Of a DNA stretch of 64,000 nucleotides, positions 1 through 8,335 are shown one piece after another; the first letter of the stretch is position 1; each line of letters begins with the position of its first letter. Origin of the DNA: JAPOXR01 sp965116115 (lineage in GTDB: Bacteria > Pseudomonadota > Alphaproteobacteria > Rhodobacterales > Rhodobacteraceae). The stretch lies in the NCBI GenBank assembly GCA_965116115.1, contig OZ220486.1, forward strand, positions 3,534,001 through 3,598,000, given 5' to 3'. The translations under genes were made by a program, and so were the position numbers. The notes under the pieces were generated by a model. The model searched no databases. It saw only the letters and a list, made by a program, of their open reading frames with translations, and was not told where the DNA came from.

Positions 1-42
1 CCTATCGCCGATTCTGGAGTAAGACCTAAGTTCATGGTGTCA

Positions 43-753
43 TCAAATGGCGGGAGCTGACGTCATCTTGATCTTCAGCCCTTTAAGCAGCGCTTCGAGC
101 AACCCCTGCTGGAGGCTGATGCAATCCTTATGCAGATGTCCCCTCTGAGAGTCCAGATATGCCATCCAGCATGAAGCGATAATTGACGACTTCTCGACTG
201 CATTGCCGTATGCGTGCAGGACTGCTTGCCAGCCCTCATCATCGTTCCTGAATTCAAGGTTGACGCACGGAAACTGCACTGCATTACCCAAGCCGATCAA
301 GTCCATGCGAACGCCCGGTGTCACTGCCTGCCGCAGAAAATCACGCCCGGCAACGGATCCGTCACCGAGGCGGAGAGACAGCGTGGATCGAATTCCGGCC
401 GTCGCAATCACAGCGTCCGGGAGCGCTTCTTTCAGTGCATGCTCCGCCAACGCGATGCACTCGCTGCAGATTACAGTCTGGTGCTGGCTTTTCAGGGCAT
501 TGAAACGAATTGACAGCCTCTCTGCCGTCACCTCAATCGTCCCATTCCCTCCAAACATTGTCACTCGTACGCAAACGTCCGAAAGCGCATTCCCGCCGAA
601 TGCGTGCAAGTCTGCGATTCGAAGCTGAAATCGAGGATGAATCAACTGATATAAAGATCTCATAAGCTCCGTGTTACGCCCGGGCAAATCGAACAGCGGG
701 GCGGAGAACCCCGCCTCGTACACCATTTCCATCCACTCGAAGTCGCCCTTCAT
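43..753 (-). CDS. Hypothetical protein, 236 residues
   Basis: A complete frame on the minus strand with an acidic, soluble-looking product and no membrane segment or signal peptide. I do not recognise a family. The N-terminal third contains a run rich in Phe, Leu and Arg, and the middle holds a short Cys pair near residues 95-98 (VICSEC). The long 5' flank on the right (754-1491) is non-coding, so the gene is probably transcribed alone, with anything downstream lying outside the window. Composition is similar to the neighbouring genes. It could be an accessory-island gene, but nothing in the sequence tells its role. Confidence 0.6.
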   Translation of the reverse strand: MKGDFEWMEMVYEAGFSAPLFDLPGRNTELMRSLYQLIHPRFQLRIADLHAFGGNALSDVCVRVTMFGGNGTIEVTAERLSIRFNALKSQHQTVICSECIALAEHALKEALPDAVIATAGIRSTLSLRLGDGSVAGRDFLRQAVTPGVRMDLIGLGNAVQFPCVNLEFRNDDEGWQAVLHAYGNAVEKSSIIASCWMAYLDSQRGHLHKDCISLQQGLLEALLKGLKIKMTSAPAI

Positions 754-1196
754 CGATTCGCCTCCCAGCGCATGCCGATACTCGAATTGTTACCGTGCAA
801 AATTTCTCTAGGAACCGTTCATTGCGTGGCGCATGATTCCTGCTTCATAGATAACATCGTCAGCGGTGCCTTTCCAGTTCGCTTTTTCTGGTGCAGCTCT
901 CAGAGTTAGATCCATAATGCCGTATGCAGTATTTGAATCCGCTTAAATCACGTTTGTGCATACTATATGCGGTATACTAATCGGCTTTAGGAACAAGCTC
1001 TCACAATTTCATCGTGCGTGCGTTCACAGTCCGGACCTCATCTGTCGACCGCAAATATCGTGGCAGCGATTTGCGCTTGACTGTTCGTTCTGTTGTAATG
1101 ATGTTTTCCGGTGTACAGCCAGTGTTCGTGACCGCGATGTCTTCAGGCACGTCTTTTTCCTGTGACTGGCATGAGCTGACTGAACTGCAGGATAAA

Positions 1197-1217
1197 GTAC
1201 GGTATCATTTACCGTAC
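1197..1217. promoter_or_regulatory. Perfect inverted repeat, operator-like
   Basis: Two perfect 8-base arms, GTACGGTA and TACCGTAC, are separated by the 5-base spacer TCATT. The site lies in the 740-base non-coding stretch between two divergently placed genes (start at 753 on minus, start at 1492 on plus). This shape is typical of a dimeric regulator site. No regulator gene is visible beside it. A second, weaker inverted pair (CGCAAAT at 1050-1056 and ATTTGCG at 1069-1075) is nearby. The rest of 754-1491 shows no convincing gene. Confidence 0.4.
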
Positions 1218-1491
1218 GAAATAAGTCACCAGGAATAAGAGTTGTGACCGATCACATGTTACGCGAATGTTCACGAGTAAATGGGCAGGCCGAAACTGCG
1301 ATTTGACATCTTGTGCCGGTATAGTTCAATCGTCGGCAAGCTGTTGCTGAACGGCGCGGGCCGCGGATCCGCGGGGAACGGATATTGATCAGTCTTTCAG
1401 ATGACATGCTGCCGGGGCAGGATGCGGGCCGGGCGGCGGCGCTGCGCCGCATCCGGTGCGGTTCAGCCGGCGCGGCGCGGGACGAGCGGGC

Positions 1492-2553
1492 ATGACCCTG
1501 CCGCCCGCCCGGCACGACGCTCTCTTCCGTCTGCTGGTCTCCGACCCCGCCCGCGCCGGTCATATCCTGCGGGAATGTCTTCCGGCGGAATTGCTCGACC
1601 TTCTGGACCCGGATCATCCGCCCGAGCATGTGGAAGGCACGGCTATCGACGCCGAGGGCCGCAGAACGCAGGCGGACGCGATTTTCCGCATCCGTCTCAA
1701 GGGCGGCGGCCGGGCCTTGGTCTACGCTTTGCTGGAGCACAAGGCGCGCCCCGATCCGCTCACGCCGCTCCAGCTTCTGCGCTACATGGTCAGGCTATGG
1801 ACCATGGAGACGGACGGCGGCGGCTCCGCCGGGCGGCTGCCGCTGATCATTCCGGTGGTTTTCTATCACGGGCGCGAGCCGTGGAGGGCGCCGCTGTCGG
1901 TTCAGGAGATGATCGATGCTCCGGAGGGGCTGGAACGTCTCGCCCGCTCTTTCGGAAGTTACACGCTGCGGGATCTCGGGCGGACCGCGCCCGGAAAGTT
2001 GTCGCTGGACGTCAGGGTCCGTTCCGGCTTTATGGCCCTCATGCTGTCGAACCGGGAGAGCGCCGGCGATGACGAGGATGATATGCTCGTCGCGGGCATT
2101 GCCGACGACGAGTTAGGAAGTTATACCCTCGCCTATATCATCGAACAGGTCAGCCTGCCGCCTGAGCGTATAGAAGCCGCACTCAGGCGGACGGGAAAGG
2201 ACCCTTACGAAGTGGAGGATATCATGGGAACCGCCGCGCAGATATGGAAGGAACAGGGCCGGCAAGAAGGGCTGGCGGAAGGAAAGGCCTCCGCGCAGAT
2301 ATGGAAGGAACAGGGCCGGCAAGAAGGGCTGGCGGAAGGAAAGGCCTCCGCGCAGATATGGAAGGAACAGGGCCGGGCCGAAGGAAAAGCCGAAACGTTT
2401 CTACGGCAGGCGCGGATTAAATTCGGCAGTGTTCCCCCTGCGCGCGCCGAAAAGGTCCGCGCCGCGGCGGCCGGGGAACTCGACGCATGGCTTGAAGCCC
2501 TGATCACGGCCGAGGATATCGAGGCCGTTTTCGGCGCGCGTCGTGGACATTGA
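1492..2553 (+). CDS. Rpn family recombination-promoting nuclease (PD-(D/E)XK, YhgA-like)
   Basis: The product (about 353 residues from the ATG at 1492) begins HDALFRLLVSDP, the usual opening of the Rpn/YhgA-like family. A PD-(D/E)XK-type core follows: ADAIFRIR, then LLEHKARPD, where E-x-K is the catalytic signature. The family is known as DNA endonucleases that stimulate RecA-independent recombination, and E. coli RpnA-type proteins have been reported as anti-phage toxins. The C-terminal third is a charged linker with 2.5 copies of a 19-residue unit beginning AQIWKEQGR, followed by a helical tail. The start could also be 1456, but residues before 1492 look non-conserved. The gene stands alone, flanked by non-coding DNA. 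It appears intact. Confidence 0.85.
   Translation: MTLPPARHDALFRLLVSDPARAGHILRECLPAELLDLLDPDHPPEHVEGTAIDAEGRRTQADAIFRIRLKGGGRALVYALLEHKARPDPLTPLQLLRYMVRLWTMETDGGGSAGRLPLIIPVVFYHGREPWRAPLSVQEMIDAPEGLERLARSFGSYTLRDLGRTAPGKLSLDVRVRSGFMALMLSNRESAGDDEDDMLVAGIADDELGSYTLAYIIEQVSLPPERIEAALRRTGKDPYEVEDIMGTAAQIWKEQGRQEGLAEGKASAQIWKEQGRQEGLAEGKASAQIWKEQGRAEGKAETFLRQARIKFGSVPPARAEKVRAAAAGELDAWLEALITAEDIEAVFGARRGH
2224..2553 (+). CDS. Possible intragenic Rpn small protein (RpnS-like)
   Basis: An in-frame ATG at 2224 inside the Rpn gene is preceded by GGAGG at 2214-2218 with a 5-base spacer, a near-ideal ribosome site. Translation from here would give a 109-residue C-terminal product made of the tandem repeats and the tail but lacking the nuclease core. 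E. coli rpn genes are reported to encode such short C-terminal forms from internal starts, where they act as antitoxins of the full-length protein. Here the ribosome site is seen directly; expression and function are inferred. Confidence 0.4.
   Translation: MGTAAQIWKEQGRQEGLAEGKASAQIWKEQGRQEGLAEGKASAQIWKEQGRAEGKAETFLRQARIKFGSVPPARAEKVRAAAAGELDAWLEALITAEDIEAVFGARRGH
2236..2376 (+). repeat. 57-bp in-frame tandem repeat, about 2.5 copies
   Basis: Copies start at 2236, 2293 and 2350 (the last is partial, about 27 bases). The first two are identical and encode 19 residues each starting AQIWKEQGR. Perfect identity means recent slippage or recombination. Because the unit is a multiple of three, copy-number change keeps the frame, so length variation in the linker would be tolerated. 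Confidence 0.85.
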
Positions 2554-3341
2554 CGGTGCGCTCCCGGCAGGGCCGCAGCTTTTGACTTTTTCATCTTCCA
2601 GAAAATGATCGGGTCGAATTTCCGGTTTGGCTCTTTGATTGCTGAAAACAAAGAGTAGAGCGGCACAAATTCACGGTACTGCGTTTCCGGGCTTGAGCGG
2701 CGGGTTTTCGAAGCAGGGCCGGGCACAGCCGCGTTCGCCGTCAACCATACGAGAGCCGGTTCGGCGGCGAAGAGCCGGGCACATGGGATGATGCTCCTGC
2801 GCATCGCGACAATGTCAGAATGAGTTTTTTTGAAGGTTTTGCTGTTCATTGACAATCGAGCTCACAGCCGTGCCGTCAGCCGTGCGCCTGTGCCGCTGCT
2901 CGATTAAAGCTCAAAAAATCCAAAACCGGTTGTCCGGCGCACCGGTCTCCGCCACTTTTATATACGGCAAGGGAACTGAACCCGGAAACAGGTCAGCCAA
3001 ACTTGCCGGCGGCGCAATGCCGTTCCCGAACCTTGACTTACGTCGAGTTGCGTTTTTCCTGCGCCCGTACAACAATGAAATGCATCACCGGGTTCAGCCG
3101 GCGGCTCTCTGTCAGAATCAAGCTGTAGCAGATGCCGCGGCCGCCCCGCAAATGCGTTTCCGGCGGCCGCGGGTCATGAGAGCGGCGGGAATCCGTCGTG
3201 ATCCAGCCGCCAGCCGGGGTCAGCCGGCAGCCGGAAAGTTCAGCTCCGCCTCTTCCAAGCGGTCCGCAGGCGGTTTCAGCGGGGGGGGGGGCTGGCCCGA
3301 GCCGCCGCTGAGCCGCCGCACGGGACCGGAAATTTTTCGAG
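2554..3341. other. Intergenic, no convincing gene
   Basis: About 790 bases between the Rpn gene and the IS30 region. No frame here has coding character on either strand. The stretch has a G homopolymer of about 11 near 3281-3291 and several GC-rich short repeats. It may be eroded gene or IS debris, but I recognise nothing specific. Confidence 0.5.
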
Positions 3342-3391
3342 GACGCCCCTGCCCGGCTTCCAGCGCGCGCTGGAAGCCGGGCAGGGGCGTC
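3342..3391. repeat. Perfect 50-bp palindrome (25-bp arms, no spacer)
   Basis: Positions 3342-3366 are the exact reverse complement of 3367-3391, with the axis at the central GCGC. It lies 7 bases beyond the stop codon of the IS30 transposase. It could act as a bidirectional terminator or extrude as a cruciform. It has no T-run, so classical intrinsic termination is not assured. It does not match the other end of the IS30 copy, so it is not simply abutted IS ends. Confidence 0.8.
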
Positions 3392-3397
3392 AAGGCT

Positions 3398-4375
3398 TCA
3401 TCCGCCCGCGGCCGCCTCCGCAGCCTCACGGAAAGCCTCCGCCGGGGTCCGGTAACCCAGGCAGCGGCGGGGGCGGTTATCAAGCGCGTCCCGCACCCTC
3501 CGGACCTCGGCGGGATCTATCGTCCGGAAGTCCGTCGACTTCGGAAGCTGTTCTCTCACCAGGCCGTTCGTATGCTCGTTCAAACCCCGGTCGCATGAAC
3601 GGTACGGGCGGGCGAAGTAAAAGTCCGCGTCGAGAGCCCGCGAGACCTCCGCATGCTCCGCGAATTCCTTGCCGTTGTCAGCCGTGATCGTGTGAGTCAT
3701 GTCGGACACAGGCTGAAGACACTTGATGACCGCGGCCCTGACCAAGGACGACGTCCTTCTCTCAACCTGTTGAAGCAAAGTCAATTTCGTCGCCCGGTCG
3801 ACAAGCGAAACCAAGGCTCCCCGGTGCCGGACGCCGATGATCGTGTCCGCTTCCCAGTCTCCCGCCCGGGTCTTCTCCTCGACGATCGCGGGCCGCTCGG
3901 ATATGTCCCTACGGCCCGGAATCACGCCCCGCCCGGAGCCGTTCCGGCCTCGGCGGCAGCGCTTCCGCCCCCGGCGGCGGAGACAGCGGAACAGGCTTCC
4001 CCCCGCCGCCCGGTCCGCATAGATGTGACGGTAAATCCAGGTCGGACTCACCGTCATGACACCCGTCATCGCTGAGCGGCCCGAAATCTGCTGCGGGCTC
4101 CATCCAGACATCAGACATATTTCGATGATCTTCCAGCTCATCGGCGACATCTTGCGGGGAACCGACGAGGCTTCCCGCCGCCGGGTTTCGGCCAGCCGCT
4201 GCGCCTGGCGGCAGCGGTAGCCCCGCAGCCCGGTGTTGCGGGCGAGTTCGCGGCTCACCGTCGACTGCGAGCAGCCGATCTCCGCCGCGATGCCTCTTTG
4301 CGAGAAACCGCTTTTCTTCAGCGCCTGAAGCTGGTAACGGTCAAACTGGGTCAAGCAGTTAAAGCCCGACGGCAT
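3398..4375 (-). CDS. IS30 family transposase
   Basis: 325 residues, the usual IS30 length. The N-terminus has the helix-turn-helix with RGIAAEIGCSQSTVSREL and the Arg-rich stretch that follows it. The C-terminal half carries a DDE catalytic core: DWEADTIIG (first D), TADNGKEF (second D) and the GLNEHTNGLVRE segment holding the final E. The product looks full length with no internal lesion, so this copy may still be active. The protein binds the element's ends and catalyses its transposition. Confidence 0.9.
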   Translation of the reverse strand: MPSGFNCLTQFDRYQLQALKKSGFSQRGIAAEIGCSQSTVSRELARNTGLRGYRCRQAQRLAETRRREASSVPRKMSPMSWKIIEICLMSGWSPQQISGRSAMTGVMTVSPTWIYRHIYADRAAGGSLFRCLRRRGRKRCRRGRNGSGRGVIPGRRDISERPAIVEEKTRAGDWEADTIIGVRHRGALVSLVDRATKLTLLQQVERRTSSLVRAAVIKCLQPVSDMTHTITADNGKEFAEHAEVSRALDADFYFARPYRSCDRGLNEHTNGLVREQLPKSTDFRTIDPAEVRRVRDALDNRPRRCLGYRTPAEAFREAAEAAAGG

Positions 4376-4490
4376 GCGATTCCCTCCGTTTTCATCATAG
4401 AGAGTATCGCACCCGCTTGACCCGCATACAACATGTAGATCTGCCTCAATCGCGGTCTACAGATGAAGCGATGCATTTCGGAGTTTGGCC
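3398..4490 (-). mobile_element. IS30 family element, ends not fully defined
   Basis: The transposase frame plus its upstream leader. The upstream boundary can be placed near 4483-4490, because a second fragment of the same element at 51246-51440 stays similar up to the same CGGAGT and then diverges. The downstream end is unclear; no inverted repeat matching the upstream end was found below 3398. The upstream side is bounded by the inverted repeat of the IS1634 element at 4495. Confidence 0.65.
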
Positions 4491-4663
4491 GGGGCTGTCT
4501 AAACTGAACTTTTTTAGAAATTTGGCGGCTAGCACTCAAAAAACGGCTTGTTTTCAGTAATATAGAGATCATTCAGCGGTTCAGCGAGCTTCATAACCTG
4601 TTCATGTAAAAATGATTTAATTTCATTTCATGCATTGATAATATGTTTTATAACACTAAATAG

Positions 4664-6455
4664 TGTCTGTCAGAAAACCCCTGTTTCCGGCGGCGTCCGG
4701 CGGCGGCTCGGCGCGTCCGGGCCGCCATCCGGCGGCGGATCCGGGCTCTGAAGCACGCCGGACGGCGGGAATCAGTTGCTGACACTGAATTGACAGGCGT
4801 CAACACTGAATTGATGAGCTGCCGGAGCACGGCTGACCGCTCCCGGGTTGAGAGACCCGGGAGAAAGCCGCTGTTTCGATGAAGGGGGGGGTCAGGCGGC
4901 GCGTCGTCGCAATCGCTTCCTGCTCCGCATCTGCCGTCTTTTCAGCAGAAGCCTTCCGAGCCGGCAGCAGTTCGCGGCCAGCGCCGCGAGAGCCGCGGTG
5001 CGGGCGAAGCCGTCGCGGCCATGGCTCCGGATCCGGTCGAGACCGCGGTGCTCCAGATGGTTGATCGCCGATTCAACCGCCGGATGCTGACGGCGGGCCT
5101 CGGCGAAGCCGGGTTCCGACTGCCGCTCCCGCTCCGCCTTCGAAAGATACCCCTTCTTCGGCAGCGCGTTCAGATCAAGCATCGCATCCAGACCGCGGCG
5201 GTTCTCCGGGCTGTGAAAGCCGCGGTCGAAACTGCAGGCCCGGAGTTCCGGAAACCGCTCCTGCGCCGCCGCGACGACCGGAACGGCATGGTGAACATCG
5301 GAGTCTTCCCACATGATCTCATGATGGATTATAAACCAGCCCTGATCCTCGACGACAACCACCGGAACTACTGGCTCCACGGGCGAGCCGGCCTTGCCCT
5401 TGGCGATCCACCGCGTGTGCGGCTCGAAAATCGAGAACACCTTCTCATTCTGCGGTATCACCTCCCCCTGGAGCAGGCGGCGGCTGACCTGGTCGATCTG
5501 CCGCCTGGCGTGCGCCAGATAGCTGTCAATCAAACACAGTTTTAACGCGCTGGCGCCGGCCGCTGCCAAAGCCGAAAAAGTCTCAGCAGTTTTCGCGACG
5601 AGGCGGCGGCAAAACCGCAGATACTCCCTGACGGCCTTCTCGGTCTGCCGCCGCCGCGTGCGGACGCCGTGAAACCGCCGCCGCAGCCCGGCCTGCAGAT
5701 GCGCGCTCTGCCGCTGGCCGGGAACGCCGCGCCGGCAAGCCTCCCGCGCCGTCTCCCGCACCATGCAGCGCACCGCATCCATGAGAAGATTCACATCCGT
5801 CGGAAAATGAACATCCGTCTCAACGCAAAAACTGTCAACGCGGCCGCGCAACGCGGCGCCAGGCTTTTTTCCGGCGACCTCATGGCCGCTCGCTGCCAGC
5901 AGTTTGCCGACACGCGCCAGCATCCGCGGCGTCAAGAGGGAAACATTGTCGACAAGCGTCTGCATCTCATACCCGCCGCAGTCGAAAACATCGTCATGGC
6001 CGAGCATCGCGCGGATCAGCGCATGGTTGTCCACCAAGCTCTGAAGCCGGTCGAAATCGCAGTTGATCCCCTGCTTGAGAACGCCGATCACCAAAATCGG
6101 CTGGCAAGCTGTTCCCGGACGACCGTTGTGCCAGTCGACATCGGCGAAGAACTCCTCATCGAAAATCCGCTGAAGATCGCTCCAGCGATTGACATAAAGA
6201 TGCTGCAGGCCCCTGAGAACGTTCTCGATGTCGTCCCGCGACTTCGGATTGATCTTCAGGGTTTCGATGGCCGTCGAGCCGAGGCGGGCCGGTTTGATCA
6301 AGCGTCTCATATCGTTCTCCCGGTGAAAAAAACGGCGAAGATTGCCGCGATTCAGGATAAATCGCCGGATTCTTAGCGAAAACGCTGATTCTTGAAAAGG
6401 AAAAAACACTTCAAAATGCTGAAAAATAATAAGAAAGACACTTTTCTTGCAAGCA
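4664..6455 (-). mobile_element. ISNCY/IS4-like insertion sequence nested in IS1634
   Basis: A 1792-base element flanked by an exact 8-bp target duplication, CTAAATAG, at 4656-4663 and 6456-6463. The ends are imperfect inverted repeats beginning TG (TGTCTGTCAGAAAA on the left; TGCTTGCAAGAAAA from the right). One transposase gene fills it. A truncated copy of its 5' end occurs at 42216-42456, so the element has moved or recombined elsewhere in this genome. Confidence 0.85.
4892..6310 (-). CDS. DDE transposase, ISNCY/IS4-like
   Basis: About 472 residues from the ATG at 6310, which follows GGGAG with a short spacer; the frame remains open further upstream without a better start. The C-terminal block HPAVESAINHLEHRGLDRI with a following G-x-x-GFxR is the characteristic end of this transposase group. 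The central part contains CLIDSYLAHAR and ACSFDRGFHSPENR, the probable catalytic Asp regions. The frame is intact. It encodes the mobility enzyme of the nested element. Family assignment between ISNCY and IS4-like groups is by memory of the motif. Confidence 0.8.
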   Translation of the reverse strand: MRRLIKPARLGSTAIETLKINPKSRDDIENVLRGLQHLYVNRWSDLQRIFDEEFFADVDWHNGRPGTACQPILVIGVLKQGINCDFDRLQSLVDNHALIRAMLGHDDVFDCGGYEMQTLVDNVSLLTPRMLARVGKLLAASGHEVAGKKPGAALRGRVDSFCVETDVHFPTDVNLLMDAVRCMVRETAREACRRGVPGQRQSAHLQAGLRRRFHGVRTRRRQTEKAVREYLRFCRRLVAKTAETFSALAAAGASALKLCLIDSYLAHARRQIDQVSRRLLQGEVIPQNEKVFSIFEPHTRWIAKGKAGSPVEPVVPVVVVEDQGWFIIHHEIMWEDSDVHHAVPVVAAAQERFPELRACSFDRGFHSPENRRGLDAMLDLNALPKKGYLSKAERERQSEPGFAEARRQHPAVESAINHLEHRGLDRIRSHGRDGFARTAALAALAANCCRLGRLLLKRRQMRSRKRLRRRAA

Positions 6456-6469
6456 CTAAATAGCTGTTC

Positions 6470-8187
6470 ATGTATATTGAGACCGTGCCGAACCGAAACT
6501 CGCCGCCCGCGATCCTGCTGCGCGAATCCTATCAGTCTAAGAATGCTGAAAAATCCCGCAAGCGGACTCTCCTGACCTCTCCAAGCTGCCGGACGGACTG
6601 ATCGAAGAGATCCGCGCCTGCGTGAAAGGAAAATCCGCCCGAAGCCTTCCGAAGGCTTTCAAAGTCACAGCCTCGCAGCCGCACGGCCATGTCGCCGCGG
6701 CGCTCGGGAAACTCAGGGACCTGCGCATTGAGGAACTTATCGCGTCACGCAGGTCGCGCAACCGCGATCTGGTCACTGCCATGATCACGGCCCGCATCCT
6801 CGATCCCAGAGCTGAGCCGGCTACCGCTCAGGCTCTGTCTCCCGAGAGCCGAGCCGGCAGTCTCGGGGACATGCTCGGCCTCGGCAAGACCGATGCCGCT
6901 GAACTTTATGCCGCGATGGACTGGCTGCCAGCCCGCTGAGAGCGGATCGAAACCCGCCTCGCGGGCCGTCATATCGCCGAGGGAGCTCTCATGTTCTGGG
7001 ATCTGACGTCATTTCAGCTGGAAGGAACAAAGTGCGGGCCAGCCGCGTACGGACACTCGCGGGATAAGAAAAAAGGCAAGATGCAAGCAGCGTCCGCCCT
7101 GCTCTGCGACCGGGACGGGCGGCCCGTCGCGGTCGAGGTGTTCAAAGGCAATGTTTCCGATCCGGCGACAGCATCGACCGTCATCCGGCGGATACGCTGC
7201 CGTTTCGGCATTGAACGGGCGGTTGTCATCGGCGACCGGGGAATGCTGACCGAAGCCCGGATCAGGGAGGATGTCAAGCCGGCCGGGCTGGACTGGATCA
7301 GCGCTCTGAGGGCTCCGGCTGTGCGCAGGCTTGCGGAAAACCGGACCCTGCGGCCGTCCCTCTTCGACGAACGGGACCTGGCTGAAATCACCTGTGAGGA
7401 GTTGTTCCCCGGGGAGCGTCTCGTCGTTTGCCGGAACCCCTTGCCGGCAGAGGAGCGCCGCCGGCGCCGCGATGAGCTTCTGAACGCGGCAGAAGCCCGC
7501 CTGCGCTTGATTGAAGCAGCGACCGGACGGGCTTCGCGCCCTCTCAAGGGCGCCGTTGCGATCACCCGCCGCGTCGATAAGGCCTTGGACAAGCACAAGA
7601 TGAGAAAGCATTTCATGGTGACGGTCCGTCACGACGGTTTCACTCAGCGCCGGAACCGGAAAAACATCGCCGCCGAAGCCGCGCTCGACGGCTTCTATGT
7701 CGTGCGGACCAGCCTGCCCGAAACAGTGATGAGCGCCGATGAAACAGTCCGCTCATATAAGCGTCTGACAAAAGTCGAACGGGCGTTCCGCGCTGTGAAA
7801 ACCGTCGATCTGAAAGTTCGTCCTGTCTATCACCGTCTGGCGGACCGGGTGCGCGCGCATGTTCTGCCATGCATGCTCGCTGCTGTGTCGAACAACATAT
7901 GCGGGAAGACCTGAAACCGATCCTGTTCGATGACGAAGACCCGCCGGCGCCGGAATCCGCCGCGGCCGCGGCCGAGCCGTCACCCGGCGCAAAACGCAAA
8001 GCGGCATCGAAACGCGCGTCCGGCGGCCTGCCGGCTCTCAGCTTCCAGAGCCTCATGAAACATCTCGCCGGCCTCTCGAAAATGCGCATTGAACCGGCCT
8101 CGGAGACCGCAGCGGAATTCGACATGTTCACGACGCCGACAGCGCTGCAGGAAAAAGCATGCTGGCTCCTGGGAACCCGAATACGCT
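6470..8187 (+). pseudogene. IS1634 family transposase, multiply disrupted
   Basis: Reads from ATG 6470 (MYIETVPNRNSPPAILLRES, the classic IS1634 start) but breaks near 6575 by a frameshift, has an in-frame TGA at 6937-6939, and shifts frame again near 7880. The pieces join logically: DLTSFQLEG with the first catalytic Asp, VVIGDRGML with the second, and LTKVERAFRAVKT with the Glu, followed by the VEQHMREDLKPILFDDED tail in another frame. With three lesions the enzyme is dead. The nested IS sits just upstream of the start. Confidence 0.9.
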
Positions 8188-8335
8188 GAAACCTGGCTGG
8201 TAAACGCCGCTGAATTTTCAAATTATTATATGAATACAAATAGTTAAAAAATCACTGCAAAAAAGTTCAGTCTAAAGTGAGCGTTTTTCACTGGACCATG
8301 GCGGACCGCCGGGAACGACGCGTCCGCGATCCCAT

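Larger units (their letters stand above)
4495..8279 (+). mobile_element. IS1634 family element (decayed) with a nested IS
   Basis: Inverted repeats are visible at 4495-4515 (CTGTCTAAACTGAACTTTTT) and, inverted, at about 8259-8279, matching in 17 of 21 positions. The interior on the right is an IS1634 type transposase relic. A different IS (4664-6455) was inserted between the left end and the transposase start. Removing that insert and one target copy gives a continuous element of about 2 kb. No target duplication of the outer element is obvious. Confidence 0.75.

Noticed and set aside
956..1238. Two short plus-strand frames upstream of the Rpn gene
   Set aside because: No ribosome site or family features, and they overlap an operator-like palindrome.
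3342..3391. Palindrome as two abutted IS30 ends
   Set aside because: It does not resemble the other (5') end of the IS30 copy at 4440-4490 or at 51400.
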